A stretch of DNA of 64,000 bases from positions 3,430-67,429 of the forward strand of contig CAWJFP010000005.1 of NCBI GenBank assembly GCA_963842155.1, written 5' to 3'. The notes under the pieces were generated by a model. It was not told the origin of the DNA. It made no database searches and saw only the letters and a list, made by a program, of their open reading frames with translations. Of the stretch, positions 50,846 to 60,510 are shown piece after piece. Source of the stretch: CAWJFP01 sp963842155. GTDB lineage: Bacteria > Pseudomonadota > Alphaproteobacteria > JACZXZ01. Numbering within the stretch: the first letter of the stretch is position 1; every line of letters begins with the position of its first letter. Made by a program: the position numbers and the translations under genes.

Positions 50846-53768
50846 TTACGCCGCGCTGATCTGACAAAGGGTAACTTTGGGCTCCTGCATCCCCGTCGCC
50901 GGATCATATCCGTAGGTGGTAATGGTGTTCGCGCTCTCGCCGAGCACGATTGGATCGGCGCCCGTGGGATAGTTCGCGCGCAGATCCTCGCCGCCGAACC
51001 AACCGCCGAAATGGAAGGGCATCCAGGCAACGCCTTTTCCCACCCGCTCGGTTACGAGCGCCTTCACCTTGGCCTTGGCACTGTTCTCCGCGCCCGTCAC
51101 CCAAACCCACGCGCCGTCCTTGATGCCGCGATCGCTCGCGTCCGCAGGATTGATCTCGATGAACATGTCCTGCCGCAGCTCGGCGAGCCATTTGTTGGAG
51201 CGGGTCTCTTCGCCGCCGCCCTCGTACTCGACGAGCCGGCCCGAGCTCAAGATCAGCGGGAATTGCTTGGCGACGCCCTTGTCCACCGCGGTCTTCTGCA
51301 CCGTGAAGCCGATGTTCGGCAGCCGGAACTGCTTGGCGTCGGGCAAGGTCGGGTATTTCGCGACTAGGTCGACGCGCGGCGTGTAGATCGGCTCGCGATG
51401 CGTCGGGATCGGATCAGGCAGGTTCCATGCGACCGTCCGCGCCTTGCCGTTGCCGTAGGGCACGCAGCCGTGCTTGAGCGCGACGCGCTGGATGCCACCA
51501 GAAAGGTCCGTCGACCACGACACGGCATCGGTCTTTTCGGGAGCGCCCGCGACCTTCTCGATGATGGCAAGCTCATCGGGGGTGAGATCCTCGATCCCAG
51601 CCAAGCTTTTTCAGGACAGCCATCGTGAACTCGGGATAGCCGTCCTGAATCTCGGATCCGGGCGGAATAGGAGCCCTCGGCCAGCAGCGTCGCGCCATTG
51701 CGCTCCAGGCCGAAGCGGGCGCGGAAGCCGCTGCCGCCATCCATCGCCGCAATGCCCGCGTTATAGAGAATGGGCGTGCCGGGATGCTTGATCTCGGGCT
51801 TGCCCCAGCAGGGCCAAGGCAGGCCATAATAGTCGCCTTTGCATGGGCCGTCCTTCGCCCGCAGCGTGACGAGATCGAAGTCCTTCTGGTTGGCCATGTG
51901 CAGCTTGAGGCGCTCCGGCGACTGGCCGGTGTACCCGGTGCTCCAGCTTCCGCGATTCATCTCGCGCAGAATGTCCTCGGGCACTGGCCGTCCATTCTCG
52001 ACCGCGATGTTCTTGAACATCAGGTCGGCAACGCCGAGCTTCTTGGCCATCAGGTAGATGACCTCGTAGTCGTCCTTCGATTCGAAGCTCGGCGGAACGA
52101 TTTGCTCGCCCCATTGCATGGACCGGTTCGACGCCACGCGCGAGCCCGAGGTTTCGAACTGGGTGCAAACCGGCAACAGGTACATATTGTCCTTGCGTCC
52201 GGCCTTGACCGCCAGCGAAGCCCAGGTCGTCGGATGCGGGTCGGCCACGACCAGCAGATCGAGCTTCTGCAGGCCCTTCAGCGACTCCGGGATGCGCGTG
52301 ATGCTGTTGCTGGCGTGCCCTTGCACGAACATCGCCCGCACATTGTCCTTTTGCGCCACCTGGTCCTTCGGCAGCAACACCGCATCGAACCAGCGGGTCA
52401 GCGGAATGCCGGGCGTCTCCATGATCTTCTTGGAGTCGAACCGCGACAGCAGGTAGTCGTAGTCCACCTCCCAGACGCGGCTCCAATGCTTCCACGCGCC
52501 TTCGGTGAGACCATAGTAGAACGGCAAGGTCACGACATCGAGGCCGATATCGGTGGCACCCTGCACGTTGTCGTGACCGCGGAAGATGTTGGCACCGGTG
52601 CCGGGCTTGCCGACATTGCCGGTGGACGAACAGCGCGATGCAGCTCGCGCGCACGTTGGCGGTGCCCACGGTATGCTGGGTCTGGCCCATGCACCAGATC
52701 AAGGTCGACGGCTTCTGCTTGGCGAACATCTCGGCGACGCGCTTGAGCTGCTCGCCCGGCACGCCGGAGACGCGCTCGACTTCCTCGGGATTCCACTTTG
52801 TCGATTTCCTTGCGCGTCGTCCTCAAAGCCATAGACGCGTTGCTTGATGAACTCCGTGTCTTCCCAGCCATTTTGGAGGATATGCCACATCATCCCGTAT
52901 GAGGACGGGAATGTCGGTGCCCGGCCGCAGCCGCACATATTCGGTCGCGTGCGCCGCCGTGCGCGTCATGCGCGGATCGATGACGATCAAGTTCGTCTGT
53001 TGAGCTCAGCGCCCTCCAGAAGATGTTGCAGCGACACCGGATGGGCTTCGGCCGGATTGCCGCCCATGATGACCTGCGTCTTCGAATTGCGGATGTCGTT
53101 GTAGCTGTTGGTCATCGCGCCGTAGCCCCAGGTATTGGCGACCCCGGTGACCGTCGTCGAATGGCAGATGCGCGCCTGGTGGTCCGGTATTGTTCGTGCC
53201 CCAGAAGGCGCGCGAGCTTGCGGAAGATATAGGTGCCCTCGTTGGAGAATTTCGCCGAGCCGAGCCAGTAGACCGAATCCGGTCCGGACTTCTCGCGGAT
53301 TTCCACCATCTTGTCGCCGATCTCGTTGATGGCCAAATCCCATGTAACGCGCGTCCATTGGCCATTAACGAGCTTCAGCGGGTATTTCAGTCGGCGCTCG
53401 CTGTGCACCAGTTCGCGGACGGATGCGCCTTTGGCGCAATGCGAGCCGCGATTGAGCGGACTGTCCCAGCTCGGCTCCTGGCCGATCCACACGCCGTTGG
53501 CGACCTCGGCAGTCACGGTGCAGCCGACGGAGCAATGGGTGCAGACGTTCTTGCGGATCGGCGCACCACAGCGCCCGCGCGCAGGCGGCGGACCGGCCTC
53601 GGCCTTGCGCAGGCCTCCGAGCGGCAGCGCCCCGAGCGCTGCGAGACCGCCGGCGGCGAGGCCCGAGCGGCGCAGGAATGCGCGGCGGTCGAGCCCGCGA
53701 TCCGATTGACCGGCAAGAGCGGCGAGAGATCCGCGCCGCGCCGGACGTTCCGTTCTTTTGATCAGCAC
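50846..53768 (-). CDS. Formate dehydrogenase alpha subunit, molybdopterin type with Cys at the active site (about nine frame breaks)
   Basis: Start GTG 53768 with GGGAGG upstream. Seen: twin-arginine signal (RRAFLRRSGLAAGGLAALGA), N-terminal [4Fe-4S] ligands CTHCSVGC, GSHCAKG; active-site ARICHSTTVTGVANTWGYGA with Cys in the Sec position; MTNSYNDI, VIMGGNPAEAHP; YGLTEGAWKHW; C-terminal molybdopterin domain. The frame breaks near 53212, 53190, 52997, 52900, 52817, 52800, 52625, 51665 and 51600: eight extra bases and one missing. Correcting all gives exactly 971 residues, right for this periplasmic Mo/W formate dehydrogenase. So the gene is whole and the breaks are most likely errors; if real it would be dead. 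Confidence 0.9.
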
Positions 53769-53779
53769 GGATGCCTCCC

Positions 53780-53989
53780 TCAGCTCGCGCCCGGATACCG
53801 GTTGACGCGGTAATAGGTCTGCACCTCGGCGGAATCAGCCTGGTAACGCGCCTTGCGTTTCTCGTCGTTGCTCACGCCGTCGGCCATGGCCTCGGTCGCG
53901 AGCGGCGGCGCCACCGCCGCCGCAGCGCCGACGCCGAGCGCGCGAAGAAATCGACGACGCCCCAAGGCCGCGTTGCGTTCCGTTTTCAT
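53780..53989 (-). CDS. Formate dehydrogenase region twin-arginine small protein (TIGR02811-like)
   Basis: 69 residues: MKTERNAALGRRRFLRALGV is a Tat signal, followed by an Ala-rich hydrophobic stretch and a short tail DEKRKARYQADSAEVQTYYR and NRYPGAS. This matches the small Tat-signal protein regularly found just upstream of the formate dehydrogenase alpha gene in Proteobacteria; its role is unknown, perhaps a partner or chaperone in export. 11 bases separate it from the alpha gene. Confidence 0.88.
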   Translation of the reverse strand: MKTERNAALGRRRFLRALGVGAAAAVAPPLATEAMADGVSNDEKRKARYQADSAEVQTYYRVNRYPGAS

Positions 53990-54026
53990 CGCCGGGTCCT
54001 CCCGTCCTTCCTGCCTGCGCGCCCGC

Positions 54027-54801
54027 TCACGCGGACATAGCGAATGCTTCCGTTTCGATCTCGATGAAGAGGCGCCCGATCGCGCCGACATGGCGGTAGA
54101 AATCGGCAGCCTCGGCCGCCTCCAGGTCGGCGAAGAAGCGGTCGATCCATGGCGCGAGATGTCTTGTCGAAGATCTGGCGCTGCTTCTCGATCGCCGTTG
54201 CGGAAAACTGTCCGCCGATCAGACCGGCCATGATCTCGCAAAGAACGGCGGCGTGGTCCTCGGGCTCAGGCTGCCGTTCGGCGCGTTCGATGCCGAACGC
54301 GCGCAAATCCTCGCGCAGGCGCGCCAGCGGACGCTCGTGGAGAAAGCCGGTCAGATAATATGAGGCGTAGGGCAGGAGCTCGCCGCGCCCGACGCCAATG
54401 AAGAGATCGAAAAACTCGCGCGCGATCTTCTCGGCGCTCGTATTGGCCGCGGCTTGCGTTAGAGCCGCATGCGCGACGCCGAGCGGTGTCGCATCGCCGC
54501 GCAGCCTGGCGATGCGCTTGAGCAGCGCCGCATCCGGCGCGCGTGCAAGGAGCGTAGCGAGTAGCGCATATTCCTGCGCCCGCGCGCCATCGACCTCGTC
54601 GACCTCGCCAGACGCCTCGCCGTAAAGATCCGGACGCAGGATCGCCCGCGCGACGCCCGTTGCCGCTTCGACGGAAAGGACGCGCTCCGCGGGAACCCGC
54701 GACCAGTTGGAGACTGATGGCTGGGAGATACCGATCCTGCGCGCGAGCTCTGTGATGCCGCCGGCGGCGCGGATCGCCTCGTCAAGTCCCGGGTCATTCA
54801 T
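54027..54801 (-). CDS. HTH–TorD fusion: formate dehydrogenase maturation chaperone with DNA-binding domain (one frame break)
   Basis: 257 residues after removing one extra base near 54160. Seen: an N-terminal Cro/YdaS-like helix-turn-helix (AIRAAGGITELARRIGISQP, SVSNWSRVPAERVL), then a TorD/DmsD-family helical chaperone (about 75–250) with EFFDLFIGVGRGELLPYASY, YLTGFLHERPL and, in the shifted frame, HLAPWIDRFFADLEAA. The start at 54801 is used because two operator-like dyads occupy 54842–54887, around an earlier ATG at 54843. Known: TorD proteins hold the Mo-enzyme apoprotein until cofactor loading. The HTH suggests it also represses or senses via its own promoter. Confidence 0.85.
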
Positions 54802-54841
54802 AGGAAGCCCGAAATGACGGCTTAAAGCATCAAACCATAGC

Positions 54842-54887
54842 ATAGCCTAGTGCTATATCGCTCGCCGGGTCAATAGCTTCAGGCTAT
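54842..54887. promoter_or_regulatory. Two dyads ATAGC-N5-GCTAT, 31 bp apart, with a -35-like TTGACC between
   Basis: 54842–54856 and 54873–54887 are each exact ATAGC-N5-GCTAT inverted repeats with centres 31 bp apart, three helical turns. On the minus strand TTGACC at 54873–54868 lies between them and can act as -35 of the HTH–TorD promoter. ATAGC also occurs directly at 54837. The layout fits an operator for the HTH half of the adjacent gene. Confidence 0.6.
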
Positions 54888-54913
54888 CGGCGCCAGATTA
54901 ATTCCACATTATT

Positions 54914-55590
54914 CTACTCCGGGAGCGCGCGACCGTGACGTTGCCGCGAGGGCGGGCAGGATTCGCGCGTTCCGTGGTCATGTTGCGTCGCAATATCATT
55001 GTTATTTGTTTTGCCGAGGGGCATCGGATCGCAATTATCGCTCCCGGCCTGGTCGTTTTGTCTTGCCTGATCTGTGGCAAGATCGGGTGCTGCGAGGTCC
55101 GGGTCGCGCGCGGGGAGCGCAGTCGGATCGGCCGCCGATGTCTCCTCGGCGGGATGCTGAGGGCTGCCGACGTCAGGTTCTCCTATCGCTTGCGACAGAA
55201 GGCGGCGAGCTTCTTCCGCCGTCGCTGAACCGAATCCGGGCACGCCGTCGGGCGCGTTGAAATCCCACGAATTCTCGGCCAAGCCGATGAAATCGCGAAT
55301 CGCGGGATCGGCCGACCAAGCGCGGCGTAGCGCCGCACGCGTCAAATCCGCGGGCACGCCGAGCGCGAGGAAGGCCCGGAGGTCGGATCCGGCCCCAATC
55401 GATTCGATCGGCGGCAGACTCGCGGGTTCGAAGACGCGGTTCGAGCGTCCACGGGCGGGGAAGAAGCGAGCGGAGGCCGCGGCGCGACGTCGTCCGCTGC
55501 GGTTTCCGGCTTAGGCTGGTCGCCCACATCGGAAGCCGCGCCGCGCTTGCGGCGCGACCAGCGCGCGAGGAAGGTTTCGTCATCGTTCAT
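54914..55590 (-). CDS. DUF3306 protein, formate dehydrogenase accessory (one frame break)
   Basis: Start ATG 55590 (MNDDETFLARWSRRKRG), overlapping the DUF3305 stop by 11 bases. N-terminal FLARWSRRK is the DUF3306 hallmark; the C-terminal block IESIGAGSDLRAFLALGV and PADLTRAALRRAWSADPAIR, GLAENSWDFNAPDGVPGFG lies in another frame. A single missing base between 55440 and 55570 accounts for it; corrected length 225 residues. DUF3306 is found almost only with DUF3305 and formate dehydrogenase genes; function unknown. Confidence 0.85.
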
Positions 55591-56101
55591 CGTCGGTGCC
55601 CGACTGCGGACCATGCCGCCCCAACGCCTCCAGATCGGCGCGATCGCGCTCACGCTTCTCGAAGACACGCTCGACATGGTGGTCCGCGACGAAAGCGGCA
55701 ATGGCGTCGCGTAGCGGCGCGCACATCGGCAGGGCTTCGACGATCCCTTGGCCCGGTTCCGTCAAGCCTTCGCCTTCCGCCGGATCGGCGGTGACGGCCG
55801 CGATCTCGTAGGGCGGTTCGCCCTCCGTCGCCTGCAGCGCCACCCAGACGGAGGGCGCGCCCGACGCAAGATTTCTGCGGTAGTTGTCGGTCTCGGAGCG
55901 ATAGAGCTCGATCTCCGCCGCGCCGGCATAGAAGGTCGCCGTTTCGCCATCGCTTGCGAGCGGCGTCCAGGGGGCCGCGTCGGGCAGGCCGGCGAGCACG
56001 GCGACCGGTCGCCAGACGACATCCGTCCATGGCGAGGCGGCCTTGCGCCGCTCGACGACGACGCCGACGGGAATGCGCAGCAGGGGCGCTAGAGCGTTCA
56101 T
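55580..56101 (-). CDS. DUF3305 protein, formate dehydrogenase accessory
   Basis: 173 residues starting MNALAPLLRIPVGVVVERRK, with SPWTDVVWRPVAVLAG and ELYRSETDNYRRNLASG, VWVALQ, typical of DUF3305. Cytosolic and of unknown role, consistently linked with Mo-formate dehydrogenase operons of Alphaproteobacteria. It overlaps DUF6352 (4 bases, ATGA-like) and DUF3306 (11 bases), so the accessory genes are translated as a chain. The frame is intact. Confidence 0.9.
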   Translation of the reverse strand: MNALAPLLRIPVGVVVERRKAASPWTDVVWRPVAVLAGLPDAAPWTPLASDGETATFYAGAAEIELYRSETDNYRRNLASGAPSVWVALQATEGEPPYEIAAVTADPAEGEGLTEPGQGIVEALPMCAPLRDAIAAFVADHHVERVFEKRERDRADLEALGRHGPQSGTDDER

Positions 56102-57106
56102 GCCAGCGCCGCCGGTCGCAACGCCGGCATTCCGGTCAGTAGATTCTGCGGCTTCATGCGCAGCAACTTGTCCGCCGTCATCGCCAGGATGAGATAGACC
56201 GCATTGCCCTCGATCGGCGCCGCCGGCAGGTCCGATTTCCGGAACGTCAACCGAAACAACGCGGCCACGCGGCTTCGCGCCTTCTCGTCAAGACCGTCGC
56301 CGTTCCACAATGCGTCGCCGATGCGCGTGCCTGCCGCGTCGAGGCCGATATACCAGCTCAGCGGAACGTCGCGCATCTCGCTCAGCGCGTCGACCTCGGA
56401 CTTCGAGGGACAACATATGTCGCAGCCACCGCTCGATGGCCGAGCCGAGTGCGGCGACGCCGCGACGGCCGACGGTGAGATCGAGCGCCATATCGAAGCG
56501 ATCGCTCCGCTCCCAATAGTCTTGCGCGTTATCGTCGGTCAGGATGTCGATCTGCGCGCCCGCGGGAATTCCCAGCATGGAGACGAGAGGCGACAGCGGC
56601 GCGGCGCCGGTGCCGGCGATGGTTTCCTCGTCGGCGGCGATCAGGGCGCCTTCATGGGTCGTCATTCGTTGCGGGCGAAAGAACAGCTCCGCCGCGCGCA
56701 GCACGAACGGATCGCCGCAGCCGTCGAGGGCGTTGCGCAAAATCACCTGGACGAGCTGGTGGAGAAAGAGCGGCGGCGTGTCGCCGACGCCCCGGCGCAC
56801 GAGATCGAGATAGGCCGCCTCCAGCGTCTCATGACGCAGCAGATGGTCGCGAAAGGCGGCCATCTGCCGCCAATTGTCCCGTGCGTCCGCATCCGCGATC
56901 GCGGCGATCTCATCGGCGCCGACAACACGACGCGGTTCGGCAAGCAGCGCTGCGTGCAGTCCGCGCTCGACGGCGCAGGCTTCGGGAGGCGGATTGAGCT
57001 CGGGCCGCGCCAGATAGGCTTTCAGGAATTCGTCCGTGACGAGCAGCCCGCCGCCGGCGTGGCGATCCGTCAGATGATGGCCGCAGGAGAGCCAAAAATC
57101 CTTCAT
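56098..57106 (-). CDS. DUF6352 protein, formate dehydrogenase accessory (one frame break)
   Basis: 335 residues after removing one extra base near 56400. Seen: MKDFWLSCGHHLTDRHAGGG with a CGHH motif, then LLVTDEFLKAYLARPEL, a helical middle and C-terminal EMRDVPLSWYIGLDAAGTRI, MKPQNLLTGM. This matches the DUF6352 family found beside formate dehydrogenase genes. The conserved Cys-Gly-His-His suggests metal binding, but that is inferred. Translation is coupled to DUF6505 (4-base overlap) and DUF3305. Confidence 0.87.
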
Positions 57107-57672
57107 TCGCGTTCTCCGCGCGCCAGCGCCGTCAAATCGACGGTCTCGGCCGGCTCGTCCCCGACATCGGCATCGAGAAAGGAAAACGCGCGCCACTTTC
57201 TGCGATCCGCCCGCGAATGCAGGCTGCGAAAGGCTTCGTGGATGGCGCCGCCTTCGTGCGAGCGGTGAACCGCGATCAGCGTATCCGGCGGGTGATCGCA
57301 AAGCGAAGCGGCGAAATCGATTTCCTCCTCCGCCGCTTTGCGGGCGGCGGCAAGATCGGGGGCGCCAAAGCGCTCGAGCAGGTACTGTGCCACCAGCTCG
57401 ATCGCCGCGAGGCGACCCTTCGCGTCCGTTTCCACGATCTGTACCAAGGTCGACCAGCCGAGCGACGGCACGCCGAAAAAGCCGCTGCGGAATGCCGCGA
57501 GCTCCTTTCCCTGGAGCGTCGCCGGCTCGACGTCGGAGAAGACGAACGCCCCGGAGATCGCCCATTCGCCGGGCTCCGCGGCGGAAGGGAAGATGAACTT
57601 GTCCGACGGATCGAGACGGATGGTGCGCAGCAGCTTCACCGGCGCGGCCCTCCCGTCGTCGGATCGAGCCAT
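57103..57672 (-). CDS. DUF6505 protein, formate dehydrogenase accessory
   Basis: 189 residues: KLLRTIRLDPSDKFIFPSAA, GEWAISGAFVFSDVEPATL, KELAAFRSGFFGVPSLGWS and a C-terminal acidic tail. These blocks define DUF6505, a small cytosolic family seen in alphaproteobacterial formate dehydrogenase clusters; no known activity. It overlaps the biotin/lipoate ligase-like gene by 37 bases and DUF6352 by 4 bases. The frame is intact. Confidence 0.87.
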   Translation of the reverse strand: MARSDDGRAAPVKLLRTIRLDPSDKFIFPSAAEPGEWAISGAFVFSDVEPATLQGKELAAFRSGFFGVPSLGWSTLVQIVETDAKGRLAAIELVAQYLLERFGAPDLAAARKAAEEEIDFAASLCDHPPDTLIAVHRSHEGGAIHEAFRSLHSRADRRKWRAFSFLDADVGDEPAETVDLTALARGERE

Positions 57673-58394
57673 GACGGCAGTTTCAGCGCCGGCAGCAATT
57701 TGCGATGCTCGATGGGCTTGCTCGCGCGCCGGATATGAAGATCGCCGTTCTCGTCGATCTCGCCCCGCGCCTCCCGCTCGGGTTTCAGTTTCGCCATGTA
57801 GTTCTTCGCGATGGTCTCAAACCCGGCTTCCTGCCAACAATCGATCGCGACCATGAAATGCCGGGCGAAGCCTTCGACGAGGCGCTCCGAAGCGACATCG
57901 CCGAAGCCTTCGCCTTCGAGCGCGGTCACCAGCGGATGCAGCCCCGCCTCGTCGCCGCTCATGGAAAAGGTACGAATTGCCGCCCCGAAAACGAGCCAAT
58001 CGGGTCGCGCGCGCTCATCGGCGCGTTCGGGCCAACCGAGCCGTCCCCCGCCCACGAGACCGCCATCGACGAAAAATCCGTCCGGCCATTCGATGGCGAT
58101 CGGCTTTTCCGGCGGCGCCAGCGCGGCGAGGGCATCGCCGAGCGCAACCATGCCCGCATAAAACGCGCGCCGCGCGACGGCAAGCGGCTCCTCGGGTTCC
58201 AATATCACGGCGAACTCGGCGAGGTCGAAGCGGCCGACGAAAACGAGCGTCCCCGCGCCGAGTTCAAGGGCGTGCGCGCAGGCATGGACGAAGGCGTCGC
58301 CGACCTCGCGCAAGACGACCGGTCGGAAAGGCGGCGGCAGGTCGAGCGCGTGCGTATCGGGCTTGCGTATCCGGCTGCGCTGCTCCAGCGGCAT
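57636..58394 (-). CDS. Biotin/lipoate protein ligase-like protein, formate dehydrogenase-linked
   Basis: 252 residues. N-terminal PPPFRPVVLREVGDAFVHAC, AIEWPDGFFVDGGLVGGGRL in place of the ligase active-site loop, and a C-terminal DUF4444-like domain (ENGDLHIRRASKPIEHRKLL). Known: this family is a divergent biotin/lipoate A/B ligase relative; the canonical catalytic Lys motif is not obvious, so acyl transfer is uncertain. It is the first gene of the DUF6505–DUF3306 chain. A promoter 7 bases before its ATG suggests a leaderless mRNA. Confidence 0.85.
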   Translation of the reverse strand: MPLEQRSRIRKPDTHALDLPPPFRPVVLREVGDAFVHACAHALELGAGTLVFVGRFDLAEFAVILEPEEPLAVARRAFYAGMVALGDALAALAPPEKPIAIEWPDGFFVDGGLVGGGRLGWPERADERARPDWLVFGAAIRTFSMSGDEAGLHPLVTALEGEGFGDVASERLVEGFARHFMVAIDCWQEAGFETIAKNYMAKLKPEREARGEIDENGDLHIRRASKPIEHRKLLPALKLPSWLDPTTGGPRR

Positions 58395-58400
58395 GATTAA

Positions 58401-58430
58401 ATTATAGTCTTACGCTCCATCATTTAACAA
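58401..58430 (-). promoter_or_regulatory. Sigma-70-like promoter of the fdh accessory genes
   Basis: On the minus strand TTGTTA (58430–58425), an 18-base spacer and a perfect TATAAT (58406–58401). ATG 58394 begins only 6–7 bases downstream, so the transcript would start at or beside the initiation codon. The spacer 58395–58476 is shared with the rightward ferredoxin-like gene and contains an imperfect ATAGT-N5-GCTCC relative of the dyads at 54842–54887. Confidence 0.5.
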
Positions 58431-58476
58431 TATAGCCTTGGTGCAGAATGCGGTCAGGCCCGGCGATGCCTCGTGC

Positions 58477-60510
58477 ATGACGAGAAAGCAGATGCCCGAT
58501 CGACGCACGCTCCTGGTTTGCTCTTGCGAAGACACGATGCCGCTCGATGCCGGGGCCTTGCGGCGTGGCTGCCGGGGTGCCGAGATCGTCCGCGGGCGCC
58601 AGCTTTGCCGCGCCGAGCTCGATCGCTTTCGTGCGCTGGCGGCGTCGGGCGTGCCGATCACCGTCGGTTGCACGCAGGAGGCGCCGCTGTTTCGCGAGGT
58701 CGCGGAGGAAAGTGGTGCCGAATTGAGCTTCGTCAATCTGCGCGAAAGCGCGGGCTGGTCGAGCGAGGCCGCGAAAGCGGGACCCAAGATGGCGGCGCTT
58801 GCCGCCGCCGCCGCCCTGCCGATGCCCGACGTTCCCGTCGTTCGACTGGAAAGCGCCGGGGTCATTCTCGTCTATGGACGCGACGACCACGCGATCGAGG
58901 CGTCGAGCCTGCTGAAGGAGCATCTCGACGTCACGACGCTGGTCACGCGGCCTGATGATCTGACCCCGCCGCGCACCACCGATTTTCCGATCGTGAAGGG
59001 TACGATCCGCGCAGCGAGGGGTTATCTCGGCGCGTTCGAGATCATCGTCGACGACTACGCCTCGCCGCTGCCGTCCTCGCGTGGCGCGCTCGCTTTCGGC
59101 CCGGCACGCGACGGCGCCGTGTCGCGCTGCGACATCCTGCTCGATCTTTCCGGGGGGTCGCCGCTGTTTCCGGCGGCCGATTTGCGGGACGGCTACCTGC
59201 GCGCCGATCCCGGCGACCGCGCTGCCATGCTCGAGGCGGTGCTGCGCGCGCGCGATCTCGTCGGCGGTTTCGACAAGCCGCGTTATGTCGACTTCGCCGC
59301 GGATCTTTGCGCCCATTCCCGCTCGCAGATCGTCGGCTGCCACCGCTGCCTCGATCTTTGTCCGACGAGCGCCATTGCGCCCGCCGGCGATCACGTGGCG
59401 ATCGACGCCGGGATTTGCGCCGGCTGCGGCCAATGCGCTGCGGTATGTCCGACGGGCGCGGCAAGCTATGCGCTGCCGCCCGCCGATGCGCTCCTGCGCA
59501 AGCTGCGCACGCTGCTCACGGTCTATCGCGAGGCAGGCGGCGTATCGCCCATCCTGCTTTTCCACGATGAGCAACATGGCGGCGCGCTGATCGACGCGCT
59601 CGCCCGTCACGGCGACGGCTTGCCCGCCAACGTCTTGCCGCTCGCGGTCAACGAGGTGACACAGATCGGCCTGGAGGCGATCGCCGCGGCTTTCGCCTAC
59701 GGCGCAGTGGCCCTGCGGGTAATTCTGCGCGGCAAACCGCGCCACGATCTCGCCGGCCTCCACCAAACCATCGCGCTCGCCGAGGCGATCCTTGCCGGCC
59801 TCGGCTTCTCGGGCGATCCTCTTGCCGCCATCGAGACCGACGACCCCTTTGCCCTCGGCGCGGCGTTGCGCGCGATCGAACCGGGCGCAGCAGCCTCCCG
59901 GCCCGCGACCTTCCAACCGACCGGAGACAAGCGCGGCCTTCTGCGGTTCGCGTTGGGCGAACTCCATCGCGTCTCCCCCGCTCCGAGCGACGTCGTCGCG
60001 TTGCCCGCCGGAGCGCCGTTCGGCGCCGTCGAGATCGACGCCGAGGGCTGCACGCTTTGCCTGTCCTGCGTATCCGCCTGCCCGACCGGCGCGCTGTCGG
60101 ACGATCCCGAGCGGCCTTTGCTGCGGTTCGCCGAAGACGCTTGCGTGCAATGCGGCCTGTGCAAGGCGACCTGTCCGGAAAAGGTGATCAGCCTCGCGCC
60201 GCGGCTCGACTTCCGCGCCGCGACGGCCGGCGCGCGCGTGCTCAAGCAGGAGGAGCCGTTCCATTGCATCCGCTGCGGCAAGCCGTTCGGCGTCAAGAGC
60301 ACGATAGAACGCGTCGTCGCCAAGCTCGAAGGCAAGCATTGGATGTACCGGAATTCGGCCAGCCGCCTCGACGTCATCAAGATGTGCGAGGACTGCCGCG
60401 TCGCCGTCGTCACCGAGGAGGGTTTCGATCCCTACGGCGCGCCCGAGCGGCCGAAGCCGCGTACGAGTGATGACTATTTGCGCGAGCGCAAGGAGAAGCG
60501 GGAGACATGA
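58477..60510 (+). CDS. Multi-cluster 4Fe-4S protein, formate dehydrogenase-linked
   Basis: 677 residues, starting MTRKQMPDRRTLLVCSCEDT. Seen: CxC near the N-terminus, a variable middle, CHRCLDLCPTSAI and CAGCGQCAAVCPTGA (two ferredoxin clusters about residues 288–345), a Rossmann-like insertion, then CTLCLSCVSACPTGAL, CVQCGLCKATCPEKVI, and a final C-x2-C pair in HCIRCGKPFG with a later CEDC. At least four [4Fe-4S] sites. Found next to formate dehydrogenases in Alphaproteobacteria; likely a cytosolic electron carrier or maturation protein. Divergent from the accessory genes, and its stop abuts the convergent WD40–cytochrome gene. Confidence 0.9.
   Translation: MTRKQMPDRRTLLVCSCEDTMPLDAGALRRGCRGAEIVRGRQLCRAELDRFRALAASGVPITVGCTQEAPLFREVAEESGAELSFVNLRESAGWSSEAAKAGPKMAALAAAAALPMPDVPVVRLESAGVILVYGRDDHAIEASSLLKEHLDVTTLVTRPDDLTPPRTTDFPIVKGTIRAARGYLGAFEIIVDDYASPLPSSRGALAFGPARDGAVSRCDILLDLSGGSPLFPAADLRDGYLRADPGDRAAMLEAVLRARDLVGGFDKPRYVDFAADLCAHSRSQIVGCHRCLDLCPTSAIAPAGDHVAIDAGICAGCGQCAAVCPTGAASYALPPADALLRKLRTLLTVYREAGGVSPILLFHDEQHGGALIDALARHGDGLPANVLPLAVNEVTQIGLEAIAAAFAYGAVALRVILRGKPRHDLAGLHQTIALAEAILAGLGFSGDPLAAIETDDPFALGAALRAIEPGAAASRPATFQPTGDKRGLLRFALGELHRVSPAPSDVVALPAGAPFGAVEIDAEGCTLCLSCVSACPTGALSDDPERPLLRFAEDACVQCGLCKATCPEKVISLAPRLDFRAATAGARVLKQEEPFHCIRCGKPFGVKSTIERVVAKLEGKHWMYRNSASRLDVIKMCEDCRVAVVTEEGFDPYGAPERPKPRTSDDYLRERKEKRET

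Noticed and set aside
50846..53768. Selenocysteine formate dehydrogenase
   Set aside because: The active-site codon is a Cys codon in ARICHSTTV, not an in-frame TGA, once the frame is repaired.
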